A stretch of 7,848 bases of DNA from Paramuribaculum sp. (GTDB lineage: Bacteria; Bacteroidota; Bacteroidia; Bacteroidales; Muribaculaceae): the NCBI GenBank assembly GCA_029051835.1, contig JAIDKJ010000086.1:1-7848 (forward strand). The letters run 5' to 3'. Both the position numbers and the translations under genes were made by a program. The notes beneath the pieces were generated by a model. That model saw nothing but the letters and a program-made list of their open reading frames with translations, was not told the origin of the DNA and searched no databases. Numbering within the stretch: position 1 is the stretch's first letter; every line of letters starts with the position of its first letter. Positions 1 through 6,764 of this stretch are shown here, piece after piece.

Positions 1-47
1 GCGCAATGAGTCGCAACAATTGCATTAGAGTAGCTCAACCCATTCAA

Positions 48-94
48 AATGAGAAGGTTATGGGGGGGGGGTATTCCTTTGATGCCTTCTCATT
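48..94. repeat. 10-bp perfect inverted repeat enclosing a poly-G tract
   Basis: AATGAGAAGG at 48-57 is the exact reverse complement of CCTTCTCATT at 85-94, with a 27-base spacer that contains ten consecutive G residues at 62-71. The arms could form a stem in RNA or serve as a binding or recombination site. No T-tract follows either arm closely, so it is not an obvious intrinsic terminator. Confidence 0.6.
62..71. repeat. Ten-base poly-G homopolymer
   Basis: An uninterrupted run of ten G residues is visible. Tracts of this length are prone to slipped-strand change during replication and are also error-prone in sequencing. The tract lies in non-coding sequence about 400 bases before the nearest gene start, so any effect on that gene would have to be indirect. 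Confidence 0.85.
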
Positions 95-292
95 CACCCA
101 AAATCCATTTTCACCCTTTTTGAATTGTGGTATGCTTGTCGGAGTCATGGCAGGCAGGATTCGTTTGCAATTCCCACTGTTTACGAAAGCGTCGAGTCGC
201 TTTCAGGTATTGACCAGACCCACACAAAACCACATTGTATCATAATCCGGTCAGCATAAAGCTGACTATCCTGTATATGAAAGTGGACTGAC

Positions 293-358
293 CACTCCGT
301 GAGGAACAGTAGTTCACATCCCTGTAAAATAAATCTTGGAAGGAGCACTCCGTGAGGA
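293..358. repeat. 13-base direct repeat pair
   Basis: CACTCCGTGAGGA occurs at 293-305 and again at 346-358, a period of 53 bases. The second copy forms the inner part of the terminator hairpin. The first copy overlaps the 3' arm of the 282-296 hairpin. CTC and GAG within the unit can pair around a CGT loop, so each copy carries a small stem of its own. Confidence 0.65.
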
Positions 359-372
359 TTGCTCTTTTTTTT
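343..372 (+). terminator. Rho-independent terminator
   Basis: GAGCA at 343-347 pairs with TGCTC at 360-364. Inside it CTC at 348-350 pairs with GAG at 354-356 around a CGT loop, leaving a small GAT bulge. Eight T residues follow directly at 365-372. The terminated transcript is unknown: either the small RNA suggested at 185-372 or a gene beyond the left edge. It also insulates the peptidase promoter just downstream. Confidence 0.7.
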
Positions 373-402
373 GCGCGATTTTTTTTTACCGTCAGATTTA
401 TG

Positions 403-410
403 TAATTTTG
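403..410 (+). promoter_or_regulatory. Likely -7 promoter element of the C1 peptidase gene
   Basis: TAATTTTG at 403-410 matches the Bacteroidetes housekeeping -7 consensus TAnnTTTG exactly. A good TTTG -33 element is missing, though a T-rich stretch (379-387) lies at roughly the right distance. Transcription would start near 417, giving a leader of about 55 bases before the ATG at 471. Confidence 0.45.
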
Positions 411-470
411 TGGAGGAGTATGGCATAGATATTTCCAGACTGACACTTTATACACTTAACTGAGTTTTAT

Positions 471-1667
471 ATGAAACCAATCATCATCGTGGCTGCGCTG
501 GCAGCCGCTCTCTCGGTGCAGGCACAGGAAGCCGCCAAGACCGATTCGGTCGAGGGCTTCAAGTTCACCGATGTGAAGACTGTCAAGACCGGTCCGGTGC
601 GCGACCAGAACAAGTCGGGTACATGCTGGTGCTTCTCCAGCAATTCGTTCTTTGAGAACGAGATCATCCGCAAAGGCCACAAGCCCGTGGATCTGTCGGA
701 AATGTTTGTAGTGTGGCACACCTACGATGACAAGGCCGACAAATATATCCGCACGAACGGCAAGATCAACTTCTCGCAGGGTGGCAGCGGACTTGATGTC
801 CCCTACGTATGGGCCGCTTACGGCATGATGCCCGAGGAGGCTTACAAGGGACTCAACTATGGCGAGGACAACCACGTGCACGGCGAGCTTGAGGCCGCCA
901 TGCAGGGCTATCTGTCGGCCATCAACCGCAAACCCAACCGCCGCCTCTCCACAGCGTGGCGCAAGGGTCTTCAGGGCATCCTCAACGCCTATTTCGGAGA
1001 GATTCCCGAAACATTCGAGTACGAGGGCAAGACATACACTCCCCAGACATTCGCCAAGTCGCTCGGCATCAACCCCGACGATTACGCCACATTCACTTCC
1101 TTCACCCACCATCCGTTCGACAAGCCTTTCGTGCTTGAAGTGTCGGACAACTGGCTCTCCGGACAGTATATGAATGTGCCCCTGGCCGATCTCAAGGCTA
1201 TCGTCGACAACGCTATCGACAAGGGCTACTCTGTGGCCTGGGCTGCCGATGTCAGCGAGGGCGGATTCAAGTGGAAGGAGGGCTTCGCAGTGATGCCCGC
1301 CGACAAGGATGAGGCTGATCTCGACGGCACTGAGCTTTCGCGCTGGGTGAAACTCTCCGACGCTGAGAAAAACCGTGAGAAATACGCAGTCAAGGGTCCG
1401 GTGAAAGAGATCGAGGTCACTCAGGAGATGCGTCAGGAGATGTTCGACCGTCAGGAAACCACCGACGACCACGGCATGGTGATCGTAGGCAAGGCTACCG
1501 ACCAGAACGGCAACGAATACTACAAGGTGCAGAACTCATGGACCGACAAGCAGAAATATGGCGGCTACTTCTATGTATCGATGCCCTATTTCCTCGCCAA
1601 GACCATGGATATATACGTCAATAAGGAAGCTGTGCCGGCTGCAATACGCAAGCGCACCGGTATCTGA
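471..1667 (+). CDS. Exported C1-family cysteine peptidase (aminopeptidase C / bleomycin hydrolase-like)
   Basis: This 398-residue papain-fold peptidase belongs to the C1B (PepC/bleomycin hydrolase) group, whose members trim peptides from the N-terminus. The catalytic set is visible: Gln46 (oxyanion hole), Cys52 in the GTCWCFS motif, His334 in DDHGMVIVG, and Asn355 in QNSW, with family spacing (Q to C is six residues). The N-terminus (1-18) is a hydrophobic signal peptide with a likely cleavage after SVQA, so the enzyme probably acts in the periplasm or outside the cell, unlike the cytosolic PepC of lactic acid bacteria. At 398 residues it is shorter than PepC (about 436) and bleomycin hydrolase (about 455). 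Residue 54 is a second cysteine right after the catalytic Cys-Trp. The start is the ATG that opens the signal peptide. The gene is monocistronic, with a promoter near 403 and a hairpin terminator 24 bases after the stop. Endopeptidase activity is possible instead. Confidence 0.9.
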   Translation: MKPIIIVAALAAALSVQAQEAAKTDSVEGFKFTDVKTVKTGPVRDQNKSGTCWCFSSNSFFENEIIRKGHKPVDLSEMFVVWHTYDDKADKYIRTNGKINFSQGGSGLDVPYVWAAYGMMPEEAYKGLNYGEDNHVHGELEAAMQGYLSAINRKPNRRLSTAWRKGLQGILNAYFGEIPETFEYEGKTYTPQTFAKSLGINPDDYATFTSFTHHPFDKPFVLEVSDNWLSGQYMNVPLADLKAIVDNAIDKGYSVAWAADVSEGGFKWKEGFAVMPADKDEADLDGTELSRWVKLSDAEKNREKYAVKGPVKEIEVTQEMRQEMFDRQETTDDHGMVIVGKATDQNGNEYYKVQNSWTDKQKYGGYFYVSMPYFLAKTMDIYVNKEAVPAAIRKRTGI

Positions 1668-1690
1668 TCTCCGCACATAGCCTGATATAC

Positions 1691-1734
1691 CGACAGGGTT
1701 CAGTGTCGTCCGTTAATGACACTGAACCCTGTTG
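1691..1734. terminator. Long perfect hairpin between convergent genes, probably bidirectional terminator
   Basis: ACAGGGTTCAGTGTC at 1693-1707 pairs perfectly with 1718-1732, a 15-bp stem with a 10-base loop. A C-G pair beyond one G-T wobble extends it to 1691 and 1734. It starts 24 bases after the peptidase stop and 7 bases after the guaD stop, so it can end both transcripts. The T-tract is weak on the plus side (GCTTTGTC) and absent on the minus side, so the stem may act as much as an mRNA 3'-end stabiliser. Confidence 0.7.
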
Positions 1735-1740
1735 CTTTGT

Positions 1741-3135
1741 CTAACGCTCCATGTCGTCGGCATACATCCATTTCTGCCCGCGCGTGCGGTCGTAGACCTT
1801 GCGTCCCGCCACGTAGGTGGCCCGTATGAGGTTGTCGGGGCCAAGCGTCGCGATGACAAACAGTTTTTCGAATATCGTCGCTGCATATTTCATGCGCCAT
1901 TCGACGAACTCCGACGGATGCAGATCCACGACGGCTATGTCGGCCTCGAAGCCGGGCGCGATGGAGCCGATGGTGTTTTCGAGATGGAGCGCTCCGGCGC
2001 CGCCCCGCGTGGCCATATAGAAGCTTTTCAGTGCGCTCAGGCCGCCTTGGCGGAGCATGGCCACCTTGTAGGCATCGCCGAGCTGGCGTATCATCGAGAA
2101 GCTTGTGCCGCCCCCGGTATCGGTGCCGATTCCGGCTCTTACCGGCCGCGACCGCTTCATGGCTGCCCGATAGTCAAACTCTCCGTCGCCCAGAAAGAGA
2201 TTCGACGACGGACAGTGGGCCACTCCGCATCCGCAGTCGTGAAGCGTCTGCCACTCATCCTCGCCAACAATGCAGCAGTGAGCCATCACCGAGAGCCGGT
2301 CGACCAGACCGTGCCGGCGGTAGACGTCGGTGTAGTTGGCGGCTCCGGGAAACAGTTGCGCCACCCAGTCGATCTCGCTCTGTGTTTCGTCGAGATGGGT
2401 GTGCATGTACACTCCGCTGTCGATATAGCGCTGATACAGCTCTCCGGCAAGCTCAAGCTGCCGCGGTGTGGAGGTCGGAGCGAAGCGGGGAGCTACGGCG
2501 TAGAGCTGTCGACCTCGCCGGTGCCACTTGCGCAGCAGATCCTCGGCCACGGCAATGGATTCGTCGGCCGACGGATCTTTCAGCGCCTCGGGCAGATTGC
2601 GGTCCTGAAGCACCTTGCCGCATATCATGCGCGTATCGTAGCGTTCGCTCTCTTCGAAAAATGCGTTGACCGACGTGGCAAACGTGGTGGCGAACACATT
2701 GGCCGTGGTGGTGCCTTGCGCGAGTGTCTGCCTGAAGAATTCGCGCGCCACCTCGTCGGCCAGGCTCTTGTCGCTCAGCCGCGCCTCGGTCGGATAGGCA
2801 TATCTGTCGAGCCAGTCGAGCAGCGTCTTGCCGTATGATCCTATCATCGGGCTTTGCACGTAGTGGGTATGGCAGTCGACAAATCCCGGCATTATCACTG
2901 CGTCGGGATACGTGTCGATATCCCGTAGATGCGGGTATTCGGGCGCTGTGGCGTTATAATCGCCCGCGGCCACTATATATCCGTCCTGAATCACGATGAG
3001 TCCGTCGTCGTGACAGTCGTAGCAGGCCTCTTCGTCGTCGTTGATAAACGGATCGGCCTTGAACGTCAGTATTCGCCCTCTGATACCTTTGAGCGGCGAG
3101 CCGTGGGGATTTACCGGAAGCGGAGCTGTGTGCAT
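1741..3135 (-). CDS. guaD: Guanine deaminase
   Basis: This enzyme hydrolyses guanine to xanthine and ammonia in purine salvage and catabolism, in the cytoplasm. It is an amidohydrolase of 464 residues, close to the usual 430-460. Zinc ligands can be read directly: His89 and His91 in PGFVDCHTH, His247 in THLDE, His286 in MAHC, and Asp339 in GIGTD. Gln94 and Arg217 (in APRF) match the guanine-contacting residues of the family, and the CPSSN motif is also present. The frame stays open back to 3258, but I place the start at 3135 because the 41 extra codons have atypical AT-rich usage and contain a tandem 8-base repeat. An ATG at 3192 is the main alternative. The gene is last in the minus-strand run, 112 bases behind the glycosyltransferase, and ends at a hairpin shared with the convergent peptidase. 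Confidence 0.93.
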   Translation of the reverse strand: MHTAPLPVNPHGSPLKGIRGRILTFKADPFINDDEEACYDCHDDGLIVIQDGYIVAAGDYNATAPEYPHLRDIDTYPDAVIMPGFVDCHTHYVQSPMIGSYGKTLLDWLDRYAYPTEARLSDKSLADEVAREFFRQTLAQGTTTANVFATTFATSVNAFFEESERYDTRMICGKVLQDRNLPEALKDPSADESIAVAEDLLRKWHRRGRQLYAVAPRFAPTSTPRQLELAGELYQRYIDSGVYMHTHLDETQSEIDWVAQLFPGAANYTDVYRRHGLVDRLSVMAHCCIVGEDEWQTLHDCGCGVAHCPSSNLFLGDGEFDYRAAMKRSRPVRAGIGTDTGGGTSFSMIRQLGDAYKVAMLRQGGLSALKSFYMATRGGAGALHLENTIGSIAPGFEADIAVVDLHPSEFVEWRMKYAATIFEKLFVIATLGPDNLIRATYVAGRKVYDRTRGQKWMYADDMER

Positions 3136-3166
3136 GGATATGATGGTGTTGCGGATGTGTTGCTGA

Positions 3167-3182
3167 GATATTACGATATTAC
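3167..3182. repeat. Tandem 8-base repeat in the guaD leader
   Basis: GATATTAC occurs twice in direct succession at 3167-3174 and 3175-3182. It lies 32-47 bases upstream of the preferred guaD start, in the AT-rich gap after the glycosyltransferase. On the minus strand it reads as GTAATATC twice. One copy gives TAATATCG, a weak match to TAnnTTTG, so this could be part of an internal guaD promoter or an operator. If translation began at 3192 it would be coding. Confidence 0.4.
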
Positions 3183-3247
3183 CAACACTCATGCGTGCCG
3201 AAAGGTTGCGTCGCGTGCTGCGATAGCCGGTTGTGAGGCGTGGGGCT

Positions 3248-4495
3248 TTATTCGGCAAGCTGCGCTATGTCGTCGGCCAGTTCCTCGCGGAGCAGGGTGG
3301 CATCGAAATCCGACGCCCATTTCTCACGTGCGCCCAGACGCATGCGGCTGTAGCGCAGCTGCGAGTCTATGTAGGGCATGATGCCGCGTATGAACTCCTC
3401 TTTTTCGGGATTGGCGGCCAGAAGTATTCCGCTGTCGTCGTCGACCATTTCAGCGAGGCCGCCTACATCGTTGGCTATGACCGGCACGCCGTGCATCATC
3501 GATTCGCACAGCGCCACAGGGCAGCCTATGCCGTCGTCGGCGAGCAGCAGGGTCCAGTCGATACGGCCTGTGGCATAGAGCGCATGCACTTCGTCATTGC
3601 TCACGTTGCCGAGCAGTTCGGTGGTGAGCCATCGGTTGGGCGTGAGCTGTGCGAGGGTCGTTTTCAGCTCGTCGAAGCATGGGCCGTCGCCCACCACGAT
3701 CCATTTTATCGGGGTTTCGCGCGCGGTGGCGAGCGCGTCGATATATTCGGCCATCTGGCTGAAGCGTTTCTCTTCGGTCACCGGGCCTACGGTGAGGAAA
3801 GTCAGCTGATTGTGGATCACGTGGGGCGCCGGGGTGGCTGTACGGCGGTCGACGCATCCGAGGCGGCGGGTTTCGATATGGACGTGCCGGTCGCCCGACA
3901 GGCGTCGGCGCACCACTCCGGCCGTCTGGTCGCTCGTGGTGAATATTGCCTTGCAGTGGCGTGCCGTGAAGAGGCGGAGCTGACGGTTGCCATAGCGCAG
4001 ATCGTCGGTGTGGGCGCGGCTGACGATGCGCAGATGCAGTTTGCGCGATGCCAGCGCCAGCCCCGATGTCAGCGGGCTGAGCCGGAAGGTGTAGAAGATC
4101 GTCTGCCGGGGCGACAGATCGGGGTGGCGCTGAAGCCAGCGTGATATCCATCGGGCTGCGGCAGCGGCCTGTATGTCGTGCGACAGCGCCTGGCGGCTGT
4201 CGGTTCCGTGTCGGAGCCAGTAGGCCATATCGGCCGATACGAGGGCGTTCCATGCCGGCAGCAGGCCGTTGGCGTCGGTCGCGTCGGCCAGATCGCCGCA
4301 TATCTCGATGCCCGGCCGGAGATGTTCGTCGCATGTGTCGCTAAGCCGGCGTCGGGGCATTACTATGATGCGTCCGAACCGTGTGGCCAGAGCGTCGAGT
4401 TCCGGCTTGACGAGTACGCTCTCGGGGTGCTCGCAGTAAGGATAGGCGTCTGTGATGACCACTATGGTCGTCGACTGTGGTTCGGGAGGGTTCAC
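3248..4495 (-). CDS. GT-B glycosyltransferase, GT4-like
   Basis: This 415-residue protein has the two-lobed layout of GT-B enzymes, which transfer sugars from nucleotide-sugar donors, usually to glycans or lipids at the cytoplasmic membrane. The N-terminal lobe opens with the strand TTIVVITDAYPY. The C-terminal lobe (about 231-395) has LTVGPVTEEKRF, WIVVGDGP, and the donor-site block CPVALCESMMHG followed by VPVIANDVGGLAEMV. The second Glu (331) of the GT4 E-x7-E motif and Lys243 are present, but the first Glu position is Ile323 and the usual Arg of VGR is Pro238. The start is a GTG codon preceded by an A-rich stretch (CCCCAAAAAA), and no in-frame ATG lies nearby. No transmembrane helix or signal peptide is seen. 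It sits 44 bases after mgtE with no terminator, so it is probably cotranscribed. Donor and acceptor cannot be told from sequence, and no glycan cluster surrounds it. Confidence 0.82.
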   Translation of the reverse strand: MNPPEPQSTTIVVITDAYPYCEHPESVLVKPELDALATRFGRIIVMPRRRLSDTCDEHLRPGIEICGDLADATDANGLLPAWNALVSADMAYWLRHGTDSRQALSHDIQAAAAARWISRWLQRHPDLSPRQTIFYTFRLSPLTSGLALASRKLHLRIVSRAHTDDLRYGNRQLRLFTARHCKAIFTTSDQTAGVVRRRLSGDRHVHIETRRLGCVDRRTATPAPHVIHNQLTFLTVGPVTEEKRFSQMAEYIDALATARETPIKWIVVGDGPCFDELKTTLAQLTPNRWLTTELLGNVSNDEVHALYATGRIDWTLLLADDGIGCPVALCESMMHGVPVIANDVGGLAEMVDDDSGILLAANPEKEEFIRGIMPYIDSQLRYSRMRLGAREKWASDFDATLLREELADDIAQLAE

Positions 4496-4539
4496 GTTAG
4501 GATCAGCTTTTTTGGGGTTACGGCGGGAGAGAAGCAGTG

Positions 4540-5907
4540 TCAGCCCGCGAAGTGAATGAGAAGAGCCGAGGATATCACCATGTAGATAAGCATGCCGATG
4601 ATGTCGTTGGTGATGGATATGAAGGGGCCGGTGGCGAGAGCCGGATCGATCTTGAATTTCTCAAGTGTCAGGGGCACGAATGTGCCGAACACCGAGGCGA
4701 ATATCACTACCGACATGAGCGACAGCGATACGGCCATGGTGGTGGAATAGTGTCCCGGGCCGAGCTTCATGATGTTGTAGCCCAGCACGAGCAGCGATAT
4801 TATCAGGCCGTTGATCAGACCCACCCCAAGCTCTTTGAGCAGCTGGCGGCCTGATCGCCTGATGTCGAGCGAGCCGTTGGCAAGGCCCTGCACGACGATG
4901 GCCGACGACTGTGTGCCGACGTTGCCGCCCGTGCCGCCTATGAGCGGTATGAAGAGGGCGAGCGTGGGGTCGACCGACAGTCCTTCCTCGAAATTGCCGA
5001 GTATGAGTGAGTTGCCTATGCCGCCGAGCATACCTATGAGCAGCCACGGCAGCCGGGCCTTGGTCTGGGTGAATATGGTGTCGGAGGTTTCTACGTCGCT
5101 CGACAGACCCGAGGCCAGCTGATAGTCGCGTTCGGTCGATTCGCGCACCTGGTCCATCACGTCGTCGACGGTGATGCGTCCCACGAGGCGTCCGATGGAG
5201 TCCACCACCGGCATCGCCACAAGGTCGTATTTCTCGAAGTCGATGGCCACGTCGTCGATCGGGGTGTCGGTCTTCACCGAAGCGGGGTTCTCCTCCATGA
5301 CGTGGCGTATCTTCGACACCGACGGATGCGTGATGAGGGTCTTCAGGGGCAGTATGCCGCGCAGGCGGTAGTCGTTGTCGACCACATAGACGTTGTATAT
5401 CGCGTCCATGTCCTCGGCCTGCATCCTCATCTGCTTGATGCATTCGGGCATGCTCCAGTTCTCGTTGACCACGATCATCTCGGTGCCCATCAGGCCGCCG
5501 GCGGTGTCCTCGTCATATTTGAGAAGGTCTATGATGTCGCCGGCCTGCTCCACGTCGTCGATATGGGAGAGGATCTTGTCGCGGTCCTCTTCGTCAAGCT
5601 CCTGTATGATGTCGACGGCGTCGTCCGTGTCGAGGTTTTCTATAAACTGGCGGGCGATCTCCTCGGCAGGCATCTCGCGGAGCAGTTTGCGGCGGTCGTC
5701 CTCGTCAAGCTCCATGAGCACGTCGGCCGCTATCTCGTCGTCGAGCAGCTTGTAGAGGAATTCCTCCTCTTCGAGGTCGAGCTGCTGGTATAGCTCGGCT
5801 ATGTCGGCCGGATGGAGATCGGCCAGCTCGGTGCGTGCCGCCTCCTCGTTGCGCTCGGCTATGATCTGCCTTATGTGTTCCAGATATTCGGGAGTGTATT
5901 CTTTCAT
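4540..5907 (-). CDS. mgtE: Magnesium transporter MgtE
   Basis: MgtE is a homodimeric Mg2+-gated channel in the inner membrane that admits Mg2+ when cytoplasmic Mg2+ is low. The 455-residue protein has the full family architecture. An acidic, helical MgtE N domain spans about 1-130. Two CBS domains follow at about 134-200 and 202-262 (HVMEENPASV and MPVVDSIGRLVGRITVDDV are typical), then a linker or plug helix. Five membrane helices lie between about 285 and 453, starting at ARLPWLLIG. The pore signatures PLIGGTGGNVGTQSS (321-335) and ATGPFISITNDIIG (425-438) are intact, and Asp435 matches the conserved pore-lining Asp of the family. The dense Asp/Glu content of the N and CBS regions fits regulatory Mg2+ binding. 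The ATG overlaps the rsmA stop as ATGA, which implies translational coupling. No Mg2+ riboswitch leader precedes it, so expression probably follows rsmA. Confidence 0.96.
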   Translation of the reverse strand: MKEYTPEYLEHIRQIIAERNEEAARTELADLHPADIAELYQQLDLEEEEFLYKLLDDEIAADVLMELDEDDRRKLLREMPAEEIARQFIENLDTDDAVDIIQELDEEDRDKILSHIDDVEQAGDIIDLLKYDEDTAGGLMGTEMIVVNENWSMPECIKQMRMQAEDMDAIYNVYVVDNDYRLRGILPLKTLITHPSVSKIRHVMEENPASVKTDTPIDDVAIDFEKYDLVAMPVVDSIGRLVGRITVDDVMDQVRESTERDYQLASGLSSDVETSDTIFTQTKARLPWLLIGMLGGIGNSLILGNFEEGLSVDPTLALFIPLIGGTGGNVGTQSSAIVVQGLANGSLDIRRSGRQLLKELGVGLINGLIISLLVLGYNIMKLGPGHYSTTMAVSLSLMSVVIFASVFGTFVPLTLEKFKIDPALATGPFISITNDIIGMLIYMVISSALLIHFAG

Positions 5908-6701
5908 TGGTTGGCTGCGCGGAGTGAGGAAATGAAGTTGGTGAGTTCTACAAACTGGCTTACCGTGAGCTGTTCGGGTCGCATCTGTCCCATCGGAAGT
6001 TCATCGGCGCCTACGCCGGCCGCAAGGAGTCCGCGCAGGGAGTTGCGCAGGGTCTTGCGCCGCTGGCTGAACGCTGTCTTGACCACGGTCTTGAACAGTC
6101 GCTCGTCGCAGCCCAGATCGGTCACGCCGTTGCGCCGCAGGCGTATCACTCCGCTCTGCACTTTGGGCGGCGGATTGAACACTCCCGGCTCCACCGTGAA
6201 GAGATACTCCACGTCGTACCATGCCTGGAGCAGTACGCTCAGTATGCCGCGTGTCTTTGTCCCGGCGGGGGCGGCGAGGCGTTCGGCCACTTCGCGCTGA
6301 AGCATTCCAGAGCAGCATTTCACCTGGTCGCGGTAGTCGAGCACGTGGAAGAATATCTGGGAGGATATGTTGTAGGGATAGTTGCCGATCACGCAGAACG
6401 GCTGTCCGTCGGGATAGGTCTGCGCCAGATCGAGCTTAAGGAAGTCGCAGTCGATTATTCGGCCTTCAAGTCCGGGGAAGTGGCGGCGCAGATATTCCAC
6501 GCTCTCGCCGTCGATCTCCGCTACGCTGACATCGTGGCCGTCGGCCATGAGAAATTGTGTGAGCACTCCCATGCCCGGCCCTACCTCCATCACCGGGAGG
6601 CCTTTGTAGTCGTCGAGTGTGGCGGCTATGCGCCGTGCTATGTCGAGATCGGTCAGGAAGTGCTGTCCGAGTGCTTTCTTTGGTTTTACCTGCTGGCTCA
6701 T
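5904..6701 (-). CDS. rsmA: 16S rRNA (adenine1518-N6/adenine1519-N6)-dimethyltransferase RsmA
   Basis: RsmA (KsgA) uses S-adenosylmethionine to dimethylate two adjacent adenines in the 3'-terminal helix of 16S rRNA, a late checkpoint in 30S subunit assembly. The 265-residue protein is close to the usual 270. Motifs run in order: the N-terminal KKALGQHFL (8-16), the SAM-binding EVGPGMG (39-45), acidic Glu62 for the ribose, Asp86 near the adenine, the catalytic NYPYNISS (107-114, with Tyr where many have Leu), VFNPPPKVQSGVIRL (174-188), and the RNA-binding FSQRRKTLRNSL (211-222). No truncation is visible. A near-consensus promoter element lies about 20 bases upstream, making this the probable first gene of an rsmA-mgtE-glycosyltransferase-guaD operon. 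It shares an ATGA overlap with mgtE. Loss of this enzyme generally gives kasugamycin resistance in other bacteria. Confidence 0.97.
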   Translation of the reverse strand: MSQQVKPKKALGQHFLTDLDIARRIAATLDDYKGLPVMEVGPGMGVLTQFLMADGHDVSVAEIDGESVEYLRRHFPGLEGRIIDCDFLKLDLAQTYPDGQPFCVIGNYPYNISSQIFFHVLDYRDQVKCCSGMLQREVAERLAAPAGTKTRGILSVLLQAWYDVEYLFTVEPGVFNPPPKVQSGVIRLRRNGVTDLGCDERLFKTVVKTAFSQRRKTLRNSLRGLLAAGVGADELPMGQMRPEQLTVSQFVELTNFISSLRAANQ

Positions 6702-6721
6702 GGGCTGTGGTGTTTATTCTG

Positions 6722-6729
6722 CAAAAATA
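6722..6729 (-). promoter_or_regulatory. Likely -7 promoter element of the rsmA operon
   Basis: On the minus strand this reads TATTTTTG, an exact match to the Bacteroidetes -7 consensus TAnnTTTG. Transcription would start near 6715, leaving a very short leader before the ATG at 6701. No good -33 TTTG is present. That region instead holds a small GC hairpin (CCCGG/CCGGG, 6739-6751) that could be a regulator site or simply reflect GC-rich sequence. Confidence 0.5.
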
Positions 6730-6764
6730 GTGAAAATTCCCGGCGGCCGGGCACTGTAAGGCCG

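Larger units (their letters stand above)
185..372 (+). ncRNA. Possible small structured RNA ending at a terminator
   Basis: Four hairpins follow one another on the plus strand. GAAAGCG/CGCTTTC lies at 185-204, GTCAGC/GCTGAC at 250-266, AGTGG/CCACT at 282-296, and a terminator hairpin with eight T residues at 343-372. No open reading frame accounts for the transcript that this terminator must end. The 5' end is not fixed, since no good TAnnTTTG element with correct spacing was found upstream. It resembles no RNA family I can name. The alternative is the structured 3' untranslated region of a gene left of the window. Confidence 0.25.
1..470. other. Intergenic region with hairpins and no convincing protein gene
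   Basis: This stretch is clearly more AT-rich than the genes to its right. The only sizeable plus-strand reading frame (6-245, 79 codons) runs through the poly-G tract as glycine codons, has no recognisable domain and uses codons unlike the neighbours. The minus-strand frames (181-426 and 240-455) read through the terminator T-tract as lysine runs. I therefore call no CDS. What it does hold is a set of inverted repeats (48-94, 185-204, 250-266, 282-296), a 13-base direct repeat, a rho-independent terminator at 343-372 and the likely promoter of the downstream peptidase gene near 403. The tail of a gene lying left of the window cannot be excluded, but the first two plus frames hit stops within about 30 bases. 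Confidence 0.7.

Noticed and set aside
6..245. 79-codon plus-strand reading frame at the left edge
   Set aside because: It reads through the poly-G tract, has no recognisable domain, no promoter or start context, and composition unlike the neighbouring genes.
181..455. Two overlapping minus-strand frames of 71-81 codons
   Set aside because: Their lysine-rich stretches are simply the T-tracts of the terminator region read backwards, and the peptides show no family features.
456..1472. 338-codon minus-strand frame opposite the peptidase
   Set aside because: It is a shadow of the strongly supported C1 peptidase; GC-rich third positions keep the opposite strand open.
1732..2838. 368-codon plus-strand frame opposite guaD
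   Set aside because: The minus strand encodes guanine deaminase with all zinc ligands; the plus frame has no recognisable motif.
3136..3258. N-terminal extension of guanine deaminase to 3258
   Set aside because: The extra codons use AT-rich, atypical codons, overlap the end of the glycosyltransferase gene and precede the conserved amidohydrolase start.
4537..5793. Plus-strand frames opposite mgtE (105-163 codons)
   Set aside because: They consist of serine-rich or valine-rich runs that mirror the Asp/Glu GTC repeats of mgtE on the other strand.
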